Shown here piece by piece: positions 1 to 7,249 of a stretch of 64,000 nt of DNA. Under the pieces are notes generated by a model. The model did no database searches. It saw nothing but the letters and a program-made list of their open reading frames with translations, and had not been told where the DNA came from. Within the stretch, counting starts at the first letter, position 1, and each line of letters starts with the position of its first letter. The position numbers were made by a program, and so were the translations under genes. Source of the DNA: Asanoa sp. WMMD1127. GTDB lineage: Bacteria > Actinomycetota > Actinomycetes > Mycobacteriales > Micromonosporaceae. The stretch lies in NCBI RefSeq assembly GCF_029626225.1, contig NZ_JARUBP010000001.1, positions 1,178,001-1,242,000 of the forward strand, written 5' to 3'.

Positions 1-81
1 GCGACGGCCAGCCAACGAGGTGGTGTCCGTGACATCAAGGACTCGTTTCTGTAGCCAGGTAGGGAGATGGGGACCCTGACC

Positions 82-246
82 TTAGAGCCATCGATGCCGA
101 TTACACAAGCGCCTGTCGATGATTTGCAGTGACTTGTTTGCTGCTTGCGGAATGCGGGTCAGTTTCTTGCGGCGAGGTGCGGGGAACGGGTAGTCGAAAT
201 CGAATGGTTCGTTGGTTTTCGAGTCGCGGTAGACCCATTCGGTCGC
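82..246 (-). pseudogene. C-terminal remnant of a second copy of the immunity-like gene
   Basis: Read on the minus strand, this stretch encodes WVYRDSKTNEPFDFDYPFP and then a basic tail. It clearly resembles the tail of the neighbouring gene at 296-778 (WQYRDSKTGEKFQFEYPFP), and the similarity is also visible in the DNA. No start codon or N-terminal part can be fitted, because the bases just upstream (from about 250) immediately precede the end of the intact gene. It is therefore a partial tandem duplication of the C-terminal end. It may be a decaying copy or an alternative tail available for recombination. The family itself is not recognised. Confidence 0.6.
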
Positions 247-295
247 CGCGCAGGCGCGGTGGTCAACGTCCGCAGGTCCCGCATGGCTTCGTCCG

Positions 296-778
296 TCAAT
301 CGCGGGGGCCGGCCAGCGACGGGAACGGGTACTCGAACTGGAACTTCTCACCGGTCTTCGAGTCGCGGTACTGCCAGTCGGCGGGGCCGGTCTGCCTCGC
401 TGTCGACCCTCGCGTGTACCCGCGCAGCCGGCCGTAGGTGACGAGGATGCCGCCGAAGTTGGGCCCGAACCAGAGTTCGACCTGATCCCGATCCGGACCG
501 AGCGATTTCTGCTTGATGTACTGCACCACCATGCCGCCCGGACCCTTGCCCTGGTAGAAGTCCGTGATGCTCTGGTAGGCGGCGTAGTCACCGGGCACGC
601 GCTGAAATTCCGCGTCCTCGAACACGAACGCCGCGAACTCGCGAACGCTGCCGGGCGAGGTGAACGGGTAGTCGACCACGAAGACCACCGTCCGCGCGTG
701 CGCGTCGTATCGATAGGTGAAGACGAAAGACTCCATGACGTTGTTGAGCGCGTCCTGCGGCTCGCGCATCAGTTCCAC
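296..778 (-). CDS. Hypothetical protein, candidate immunity protein of the WXG100 locus
   Basis: About 160 residues, soluble, with no signal peptide or membrane segment. I chose the GTG at 778 because GAGGAGA lies five bases before it; the in-frame ATG at 808 lacks a ribosome site. The gene follows the stop of the preceding gene by ten bases, so it is the last member of the minus-strand operon that begins with the YbaB-like gene. Aromatic-rich strands (FVFTYRYD, VVFVVDYPF, WQYRDS, FQFEYPFP) suggest a small alpha/beta protein. Position directly after an effector-like gene is what known polymorphic toxin loci show for immunity genes, so immunity is inferred. I do not recognise the family. Confidence 0.65.
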   Translation of the reverse strand: MELMREPQDALNNVMESFVFTYRYDAHARTVVFVVDYPFTSPGSVREFAAFVFEDAEFQRVPGDYAAYQSITDFYQGKGPGGMVVQYIKQKSLGPDRDQVELWFGPNFGGILVTYGRLRGYTRGSTARQTGPADWQYRDSKTGEKFQFEYPFPSLAGPRD

Positions 779-788
779 TGGAGTCTCC

Positions 789-1286
789 TCACGGCCACGG
801 ACCCTCATACATAAGGTGGGTCAGATCCTGGACCTCCGGGTGGTTCCAGGGCACCAGGTTGCCATCGGTATCGAGGAAAAGCTTACCTTCGGGACCGTCA
901 CCGGGCGTCGACTGCGACGACTGCCAGCGCAGGTAACCGTTGGCCTGGCGAGACCACTTGTTGGCAGTCGGCGGCTCTCCTGTGGGACGCATGAAGCGCA
1001 GGCGTTCCACTCCATTCTCGTCGAGCCAGATGAAGCCCTCGTTCTCCCTTGTCGGGACCTCTCGCCAGTTGCTCGGGCGCTGCCGCCGCAGCGATCGGAT
1101 GGACTGGCCGCGCAGGGAGCGCACCGGGAACGGCGTCGCGCCCGGGTGGCGGAGGCGGTTGCCGGGTAGGCCCAGGTTGGTCAGGTCGTGGCCCGGGCGC
1201 AGGAGGTCGCCGATCGGGCCGAATACGCCGCGGGCGAAGCCGCCTCTTCCCTGCCGTTTCAGGCGGCGGAGCTTGCCCTTAACCAT
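789..1286 (-). CDS. Unrecognised protein, candidate effector (toxin) module
   Basis: 165 residues. The first 70 are basic and rich in R, G and P, like a linker. The rest is a compact domain with GFIWLDENG, FMRPTGE, KWSRQANGYLRWQ and FLDTDGNLVPWNHPEVQDLTH. The ATG overlaps the preceding stop by eight bases and has no evident Shine-Dalgarno, so translation probably depends on coupling. In related actinobacterial loci a WXG100-like N-terminal domain is often fused to a C-terminal toxin. Here the two parts sit in different frames, so this is either a natural split or a frameshifted single gene. A nuclease or other toxic activity is only inferred from context. Confidence 0.6.
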   Translation of the reverse strand: MVKGKLRRLKRQGRGGFARGVFGPIGDLLRPGHDLTNLGLPGNRLRHPGATPFPVRSLRGQSIRSLRRQRPSNWREVPTRENEGFIWLDENGVERLRFMRPTGEPPTANKWSRQANGYLRWQSSQSTPGDGPEGKLFLDTDGNLVPWNHPEVQDLTHLMYEGPWP

Positions 1287-1773
1287 TGAGCAGCGCGTCC
1301 ATCGCGAGCCCGAACAGTTGGTCGAGCACCAGCGATGTGATCATCTTGAAGATCGGGATCTGGGCGAGCGAGGCGCCGAACGTCACCGCGGCCGTGGCGA
1401 TCGCCTGGGCGATCTGGATGGCCAGGATGACCAGCTGGACGATCACATTGATCTTCAGGGCGAGTACGACCGTCGCGGCGACCATCAGGCCCAGCCCCAC
1501 GCCCTGGGCGGCGGTCGCGCCGTCGGCAAGGTTGTTGACCGGGGCGTCTTGACCGGTAAAGCGACCCTCGAACGCCATGATCGCCTGGCCCGAGTTGGCG
1601 GCGAGCACCGCTGCCCCGTGGCCCTGCGCCGCGGCGGTGATGGTCTGGACCGTGCCGCTCAGCTCCAGCCAGTGCTGGGCCATCTCGAACAGCTTCTCCT
1701 CGTCGGCTTCCGGCCAGGTGTAGCCGAGCAGGCCGAGCAGGGAGACCAGTTCGCCGGGGAGCTGCAGGCCCAT
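1279..1773 (-). CDS. WXG100-like (CpnT N-terminal-type) domain protein
   Basis: 164 residues with a GYTWPEADEEKL start, a helical region, and a long hydrophobic stretch (about residues 90-145, LMVAATVVLALKINVIVQLV onward). This is the layout of the WXG100-like N-terminal domain found in large type VII-associated exported proteins. Here the protein ends where that domain ends. The next gene starts within its last codons, suggesting that it once was, or still works as, the carrier half of a two-part effector. It starts four bases after the WXG100 gene in the same operon. Confidence 0.7.
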   Translation of the reverse strand: MGLQLPGELVSLLGLLGYTWPEADEEKLFEMAQHWLELSGTVQTITAAAQGHGAAVLAANSGQAIMAFEGRFTGQDAPVNNLADGATAAQGVGLGLMVAATVVLALKINVIVQLVILAIQIAQAIATAAVTFGASLAQIPIFKMITSLVLDQLFGLAMDALLNG

Positions 1774-1776
1774 CGG

Positions 1777-2106
1777 TCAGCCACCACCGAGCAGGCTCTG
1801 CAGGCGCGCCATGCTGTCGGCGATCTCAGTCTCGGCGGCCTCGAAGTTGTCCGCCATCATGTGCAGGCCGTGCGCGAACTGGCCCAGCAGCTCGCCGTTG
1901 CTCTCGAAGCAGCTCATCGCCAGGTCGTGGATGCCCAGATAGAGCTCGCCGATGAGCATGCCGACCTCGTCACCGCCCCATGGTTCGCCGAAGCCCGCGA
2001 TCGTCGACTCGAACCGCTCCAAGGCGTCCGCGAACTGGTCGACCACGTCGTCGAGGCCGGTCGCGCTGGCCCGCAGCGCCGCAGGTTCGACCTGGAAGCC
2101 CTCCAT
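1777..2106 (-). CDS. WXG100 (ESAT-6-like) family protein
   Basis: 109 residues predicted as a helical hairpin. Helix one contains VEPAALRASATGLDDVVDQFADALERF, a turn carries EPWGGDEVG (the W-x-G element), and the second half is helical. This size and motif fit ESAT-6-like proteins exported as dimers by type VII secretion. A glycine/aspartate-rich turn and an acidic C-terminal helix are present, but I see no clear YxxxD/E export signal. It begins five bases after the YbaB-like gene and precedes the WXG100-like carrier protein. No secretion machinery genes lie in the window. Confidence 0.8.
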   Translation of the reverse strand: MEGFQVEPAALRASATGLDDVVDQFADALERFESTIAGFGEPWGGDEVGMLIGELYLGIHDLAMSCFESNGELLGQFAHGLHMMADNFEAAETEIADSMARLQSLLGGG

Positions 2107-2111
2107 CCCGC

Positions 2112-2504
2112 CTACCCCCGCTGCTTGAGCACCGCCATGACGTCGCTGATCGACTGCGTGTAGCGCGCCATCTGCCGGACGCTCTGGTTCTGCAGCTCGT
2201 CGAGTTGTTGGGCCAACCTCGCGGGGTCGGGCAATGCGGCCGCGTCCGTTGCCGCGGTCGCGTCGGCGTCACGCAGGGCCGCATTAACCGCTTCACGCAG
2301 TTGATCTGCGAACGCCGCAGCTGGCAGTCGCATCGCACGCGGGTCGACGACTACGTCGGACAGCCGGCCGCCCTCGACGGTCACCTCGATGAGGCCGTCC
2401 GCGGCCAGGCCCGTCCCGTGTGCCGCACCCGCCACCGCGGCGGTCGCGTCGTTCAGCGCCTGCCGGGCCGCGCTGAGTGTCTGATCGAAGTCCCTCGAGG
2501 TCAT
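2112..2504 (-). CDS. YbaB/EbfC family nucleoid-associated-like protein
   Basis: 130 residues. The N-terminal helix (FDQTLSAARQALNDATAAVAG) is followed by a beta segment DGLIEVTVEGGRLSDVVVDPRAM and a second helical part. This is the helix-strand-helix order of the YbaB/EbfC fold. In actinobacteria, divergent members of the family are common as the first gene of WXG100 operons, and their role there is unknown. I chose the ATG at 2504 because GGAGG lies five bases upstream; an ATG at 2522 would add six residues. It is the first gene of the operon running down to 296. Confidence 0.75.
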   Translation of the reverse strand: MTSRDFDQTLSAARQALNDATAAVAGAAHGTGLAADGLIEVTVEGGRLSDVVVDPRAMRLPAAAFADQLREAVNAALRDADATAATDAAALPDPARLAQQLDELQNQSVRQMARYTQSISDVMAVLKQRG

Positions 2505-2567
2505 GCCTACCTCCACCGACATCGATGTCCGATCGTAGCGACGGCATCACCGTCCGAACAAGACAAA

Positions 2568-2594
2568 GGGGCAGGGGTACGTGACCCCTGCCCC
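2568..2594 (-). terminator. Rho-independent terminator of the phospholipase C gene
   Basis: Perfect 11-bp inverted repeat (GGGGCAGGGGT / ACCCCTGCCCC) with a five-base loop. On the minus strand the stem is followed by TTTGTCTT, giving the U-rich tail. It lies 17 bases after the phospholipase stop and upstream of the YbaB-like operon, so it separates two minus-strand units. Confidence 0.85.
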
Positions 2595-2610
2595 CTCGAT
2601 GTCGTTCAGG

Positions 2611-4665
2611 TCAGACCAGGCCGCCCATGGCCGGGTCGGTGAAGCTGTCCTCGCCGTTCTCCAGGTGACCGGCGATGCGCTGCACGACCGCCTCGTCCAC
2701 CGACACGGTCAGGTCGTACCAGCCGTGGTTGTGCTTCAGCGACCACTTCTTGCGCTCCCGCTCGCCCGGCCGCAGCGACAGCGTCACCGGCCTGCCGCGG
2801 TAGCCGTCGCGGACCGTGACCGAGCGGCCCTGCCGGCCGTTGTTGGCGAACGTGAGCTCGAGCTCCAGGTGTCGCTCGTCGTAGTCGGCGGTCACCAATA
2901 GGCCGGTGCCGCCCGCGAAGCGGCGGAAGAAGCCGTTCGGTCCGTGCACCGAGACGTCGGCGTCGGCGGCCCACGTGTCGGTCAGGCGCTTGCCGGGCTC
3001 AACCGTGTAAGTACGCGGCACCGCCGTGCTGCCGGGCTCGCGGGTGTGGAAGACCGCCGCCGCGGCGCCCGTGTTGCGGAACTCGAGACGCAGCGCCGAG
3101 CGGTCGCGGTCGGCCGCGACATCCAGTGCGTAGGGCAGCGCGCGGGCCGGCTTGACGCCCTTCTCCTGGCGGGGCACCGCCTGGTCGGCCGGCGGCACCG
3201 GGACCTGGTCGGGGAACCGGATCAGGTTGTCGGGCTTGAAGTCGTCGGTGTCGGGTAGCTTGATCGAGCTTGACCGGTTCGGCGTCTTGAAGTCGAACGC
3301 CGACGTCAGGTCGCCGACGACCGCGCGGCGCCACGGGGTGATGTTGGATTCGACCAGGTCACGGTTGTGGCGGGCGAAACGCGCCTCCATGAACCGGATC
3401 AGCGACGTGTGATCGAAGAGCTCGGAGTTGACCCAGCCGCCCCGGGTCCACGGCGACACGATGATCATCGGGACCCGCATGCCCAGGCCGTACGGGCCGG
3501 GGCGGTTGCCGGCGTCGCCCGGGAAGATCTCGTTGACGGTCGACACCGTCGACAGGCCGTGCTCGCGGGTCTGCGGCGGCGTCGCCGGCGGCAGGTGGTC
3601 GAAGAAGCCGCCCTCCTCGTCGTACGTGACGAACAGCGCCATCTTGCTCCACACCTCGGGGTTCGAGGCGAGGATGTCGACGACCTGCGACACGTACCAG
3701 GCGCCGAAGCCGGGTTCCCAGTTCGGGTGTTCCGTGTAGGCCTCCGGCGCGACGATCCACGACACCTGGGGCAGGCGGTTGTGCTCCACGTCGGACCGCA
3801 GGTCGGCCAGCAGCTTGAGCGGATCACGGCCGACCTTGTTGACCTCGGTGCCCTGCTTGGCCTTGTCTGCCAGCGGCGTGCCCGGCTGCGCGTTCTGGTA
3901 CTGGTGGAAGTAGAGCAGCGAGTTGTCGCCGTAGTTGCCGATGTAGGGGTCGCTGGTCCAGCCCCAGAACCCCGCCGCGGTCAGCCCGAGCCCGATGTCC
4001 TGGTAGATCTTCCACGAGATCCCGTTGCGCTCCAGGCGTTCCGGGTAGGTCGACCAGTCGTACCCGGCCTCGGCGTTCGTGATGACCGGGCCGCCGGCCT
4101 TGCCGTCGTTGCCGACCCAGCCGGACCACATGTGGTAGCGGTTCGGGTCGGTCGGGCCGAGCAGCGAGCAGTGGTAGTTGTCGCAGACGGTGAACGCGTC
4201 CGCGAGCGCGAACTGGTAGGGCAGGTCGCCGCGGATGTGGTAGGTCATCGCGCTGACGCCCTTGTTGGGCACCCACTGGTCGTGCCGTCCGTCGTTCCAG
4301 GCCCGGTGCCCGTCGTTCCAGCCGTGCGGCGGGTCGGGCAGGAAGGTCTGGCCGAGGTCGGGCACGTCCGGTCGGAACGGCAGCAGCTCGCCGGCGCCGT
4401 TCGGCTGGTGGAACACGCTCTTGCCGGACGGGAGCGTGATCGGGTGCGGGTCGGCGAACCCGCGTACGCCGCGCATGGTGCCGAAGTAGTGGTCGAAGGA
4501 CCGGTTCTCCTGCATCAGGAAGATGACGTGTTCGACGTCGGCCAGTGAACCGGTTTTGTTGTTGGCCGGGATCGCGACGGCCTTGTCGAGGCCGGCCGGG
4601 AGTGCCGCGCCTACCGCCGGTGCTCCGACCATCTTGAGGAATGAACGGCGATCGAGTGCGCCCAT
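2611..4665 (-). CDS. Tat-exported phosphocholine-type phospholipase C
   Basis: 684 residues, close to the usual length of non-haemolytic phospholipase C. A Tat signal (DRRSFLKMVGAPAVG, residues 5-19) is followed by the phosphoesterase domain with ENRSFDHYFG at residues 53-62, which carries metal-binding residues of this family. Residues from about 480 onward form the two beta-rich C-terminal domains typical of these enzymes. It should hydrolyse phosphatidylcholine-like lipids outside the cell after folded export. The ATG at 4665 is preceded by GGGAGGG; longer frames upstream encode no signal peptide. It is divergent from the AraC gene and ends in a strong terminator. Confidence 0.95.
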   Translation of the reverse strand: MGALDRRSFLKMVGAPAVGAALPAGLDKAVAIPANNKTGSLADVEHVIFLMQENRSFDHYFGTMRGVRGFADPHPITLPSGKSVFHQPNGAGELLPFRPDVPDLGQTFLPDPPHGWNDGHRAWNDGRHDQWVPNKGVSAMTYHIRGDLPYQFALADAFTVCDNYHCSLLGPTDPNRYHMWSGWVGNDGKAGGPVITNAEAGYDWSTYPERLERNGISWKIYQDIGLGLTAAGFWGWTSDPYIGNYGDNSLLYFHQYQNAQPGTPLADKAKQGTEVNKVGRDPLKLLADLRSDVEHNRLPQVSWIVAPEAYTEHPNWEPGFGAWYVSQVVDILASNPEVWSKMALFVTYDEEGGFFDHLPPATPPQTREHGLSTVSTVNEIFPGDAGNRPGPYGLGMRVPMIIVSPWTRGGWVNSELFDHTSLIRFMEARFARHNRDLVESNITPWRRAVVGDLTSAFDFKTPNRSSSIKLPDTDDFKPDNLIRFPDQVPVPPADQAVPRQEKGVKPARALPYALDVAADRDRSALRLEFRNTGAAAAVFHTREPGSTAVPRTYTVEPGKRLTDTWAADADVSVHGPNGFFRRFAGGTGLLVTADYDERHLELELTFANNGRQGRSVTVRDGYRGRPVTLSLRPGERERKKWSLKHNHGWYDLTVSVDEAVVQRIAGHLENGEDSFTDPAMGGLV

Positions 4666-4801
4666 GGCTCTGCCCTCCCCCTGGGGGTACGTGTTGGCGT
4701 TGGGGAAGTTAGGCGCGCCAGGTGGACGCGAGGTGACCGTCGCACGGCGGTCGCGGTGCCAGGTGACAACGTTCGCGGCGGCCGGACGCGTGTACGAAGG
4801 T

Positions 4802-5737
4802 ATGCCCGACCAACATGTGCGACGGCGGCCCGACGGCAGCGTGCAGGGCACCTGGCACTTCCTCGCCAGCCCGTGCGGCCTGCCGTGTTACGCCGTGCGC
4901 TGCCTCGAGGACGGACGGTCGTTCAGCGCGCCCATTGTGGAGGAGACGGGCCGGATCATCCTCGGCCGCTCGGGCGGATACCTGCGCCGCGTCAACGAGC
5001 GCGAGGCCTTCGCGGATCGCACGTCGGCGCTGGTCATCCGGCCCGGCGACGAGATGCGGGTGGCGCACCCGATCGGCTGCGGCGACACCTACACGGTGGT
5101 CGAGCTGTCGGCGAGCGGGCTGGCCCGCTGGACGAGCGACGAGCGCTGGCTGGCCGGGCCCACGTGGGACGGCGTCGTCGACGACCGCGTCGACCTGGAA
5201 CATCGGGGGCTCGACGCGGCCAGCCGGCGGGGCATGGACGAGTTCGAGGCCGCCGAGCGGACGATGCGGCTGGTCGCGACCGTGTTGGACGTGTCGCGGG
5301 AGCGCGCCGGGGAGGACGACCTCGACCGAGCGGTCGGTCGCCGGCCCGCGACCGAGGCGGCCCACCGGAAGCTGGCCTACCGCGCCCGTGAGGTGCTGGT
5401 CGAGGAGGGTTTCACGCTCGGTCTCGAGGAGGTGGCGGCCCGGGTCAGCTGCTCGCCGCACCACCTGAGCCGGGTGTTCCACCGGGTCACCGGCCAGAGC
5501 CTGACGGCCTACCGGCACCGGCTGCGGCTGCAGGCGGTGCTGGAGGCGATGACCGAGGGCGACCGCGACCTGCGGACGATCGCCGCGACGTACGGGTTCG
5601 CCGACCAGGCTCACCTGAACCGGGTCATCCGCCAGCGGTTGGGCCGGTCGCCGTCGGCCGTCCGGGCCTTCCTGGCCGGGGACGCCGAACCGAGCACGGA
5701 TGTCCAACGCCCGCCGGCGGTGCCGCCACGAGCATGA
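4802..5737 (+). CDS. AraC family transcriptional regulator
   Basis: 311 residues. The N-terminal 90 residues form a cupin-like sensing region (GTWHFLASPCGLPCYAVRCLEDG, then RPGDEMRVAHPIGCGDTYTVVEL). The C-terminal 100 residues are a two-helix-turn-helix AraC domain (FTLGLEEVAARVSCSPHHLSRVF, then IAATYGFADQAHLNRVIRQRLGRSPSAVR). The cysteine pair in the sensing region is unusual and might be redox or metal responsive. The ATG at 4802 has GAAGG a few bases upstream. The 136-base gap to the divergent phospholipase gene should hold both promoters, so that gene or the downstream hydrolase are plausible targets. Confidence 0.9.
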   Translation: MPDQHVRRRPDGSVQGTWHFLASPCGLPCYAVRCLEDGRSFSAPIVEETGRIILGRSGGYLRRVNEREAFADRTSALVIRPGDEMRVAHPIGCGDTYTVVELSASGLARWTSDERWLAGPTWDGVVDDRVDLEHRGLDAASRRGMDEFEAAERTMRLVATVLDVSRERAGEDDLDRAVGRRPATEAAHRKLAYRAREVLVEEGFTLGLEEVAARVSCSPHHLSRVFHRVTGQSLTAYRHRLRLQAVLEAMTEGDRDLRTIAATYGFADQAHLNRVIRQRLGRSPSAVRAFLAGDAEPSTDVQRPPAVPPRA

Positions 5738-5764
5738 CACTCATCCCTGCACGAGGAGGAAACG

Positions 5765-7132
5765 ATGAGGGTACGACCGTTGCTCGCCGCGACGCTCGTC
5801 CTGTTAACCGGTTTGGTCGCCGGCACGCCGTCTGCGGCCGCCACCCGCGACGGACCACGGCTGACCAACTCGCGGCCCTGCCCGGCCGTCACCGACTTCA
5901 CCTGCTCCGACTTGATCGTTCCGCTTGACCGGTCAAGGCGCGTCCGCGGCGACCTGACCCTGAACGTCGCGGTGGCGGGCAACACCACCGCACCCCGCGG
6001 CACCCTGCTGTTCCTGACCGGCGGCCCCGGGCAGCCCGGCGTCAGCTTCGTCCCGACGATCCGGCAACGGCTGGCGCCGCTGCTGGACGACTACCGGCTG
6101 GTGATGATCGACCAGCGGGGCACCGGACCGAACGGCATCGACTGCCCGAAGCTCCAGGCCGAGGTCGGCTCGTCGGACATCACCGCGCCGTCGCCCGGGG
6201 CGGTGCAGGAGTGCGCCGACCTGCTGGGGTCGACCCGGAACTTCTACACGACCGCGGACACGGTGGCCGACCTGGAGGACCTGCGCACGGCGTTGCGGGC
6301 GCCGCGGTGGACGCTCGACGGTGTGTCGTACGGGTCGTTCGTGGCGATCCACTACGGGCTCACTTATCCGCACCGGGTGGACCGGCTGGTGCTCGACTCG
6401 GTGGTCCCGCAGCGCGGGGTGCCGGCGCTCTATCGCGAGTCGTTGGCGCGGAGCGCGTACGTGCTGCGGACCGCCTGCGCCGAGCAGAACTGCGGCTTCG
6501 ACCCCGCGGCGGACCTGGCCACCGTGGTGAACCGGTACAGCAACGGCGTCGGCGTGTTCAACCTGCTGGTGATCGCGTCCATCGTGGATCCGAAGCTGAC
6601 GGCCGCGAACTTCTTCCCCGTGCTGCAGTTCCTGCACCTGGCCGCGCACGGTGAGACAGGCCCGCTCGACCAGGCGGTGGAGGCGCTGCTGCGCGACGGG
6701 TCGCCGTACGAGGCGTTCAGCTCTGGCCTGCACGCGGCGACGTTCTGCGCCGACGTCGACGAGCTGCCGTGGGGCAGCCCGCGCGCGCCGCTGGCCGGCC
6801 GCGAGCGCGCCACGGCCCACGTGATCGCGAAACTGCCGGCGCGGTCGACGTGGCCGTTCCCGACGGAGGTGGCGGGCGAGCAGGGGATCATCCAGACCTG
6901 CGAATCGTGGCCGTCGAGCCGCCCGAACCCCACGCCGCCGCTGCGCCGGCTCACCATGCCGGTGCTGCTCCTGGCCGGAGACCGCGACCTGTCGACGCCG
7001 CTGGCATGGGCACAGGAACAGGCCCGCCAGACGCCACAAGGTGAGCTGGTCGTAGTGCCCGGCATGGGCCACTCGATCCAGGGCCGCAATCCCATCGGCG
7101 ACGCCGCGGTCCAGGACTTCCTGCTCCGCTGA
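5765..7132 (+). CDS. Secreted alpha/beta hydrolase, tripeptidyl-aminopeptidase-like (S33)
   Basis: 455 residues with a Sec signal peptide (MRVRPLLAATLVLLTGLVAG, cleavage near AAA). The nucleophile elbow GVSYGS, an aspartate in AGDRDLSTPL and a histidine in VPGMGHSIQ make the catalytic triad. The C-terminal TAP-like part matches the Streptomyces SlpD/SlpE and tripeptidyl aminopeptidase group, which removes short N-terminal peptides outside the cell. Strong ribosome site GAGGAGG before the ATG. It lies 27 bases after the AraC gene on the same strand and may be co-transcribed with it. It ends at a large hairpin. Confidence 0.9.
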   Translation: MRVRPLLAATLVLLTGLVAGTPSAAATRDGPRLTNSRPCPAVTDFTCSDLIVPLDRSRRVRGDLTLNVAVAGNTTAPRGTLLFLTGGPGQPGVSFVPTIRQRLAPLLDDYRLVMIDQRGTGPNGIDCPKLQAEVGSSDITAPSPGAVQECADLLGSTRNFYTTADTVADLEDLRTALRAPRWTLDGVSYGSFVAIHYGLTYPHRVDRLVLDSVVPQRGVPALYRESLARSAYVLRTACAEQNCGFDPAADLATVVNRYSNGVGVFNLLVIASIVDPKLTAANFFPVLQFLHLAAHGETGPLDQAVEALLRDGSPYEAFSSGLHAATFCADVDELPWGSPRAPLAGRERATAHVIAKLPARSTWPFPTEVAGEQGIIQTCESWPSSRPNPTPPLRRLTMPVLLLAGDRDLSTPLAWAQEQARQTPQGELVVVPGMGHSIQGRNPIGDAAVQDFLLR

Positions 7133-7141
7133 CCGACCCAG

Positions 7142-7189
7142 GTCCGCGCGGGCTCGGCTCCGCACCTCACAAGCCGGGCCCGCGCGGAC
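7142..7189. terminator. Hairpin between convergent genes
   Basis: Perfect 12-bp arms (GTCCGCGCGGGC at 7142-7153 and GCCCGCGCGGAC at 7178-7189). An inner five-base pairing (CGGCT/AGCCG) extends the stem after one mismatch. No T tract. It is placed between the converging hydrolase and caspase-EAL genes, so it is probably a bidirectional terminator. Confidence 0.65.
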
Positions 7190-7249
7190 TTACCCGACGA
7201 CACAAGCCAGCCCGCGGCAACCACACGAGCCGGGTCCGCAGGGAAGCTG

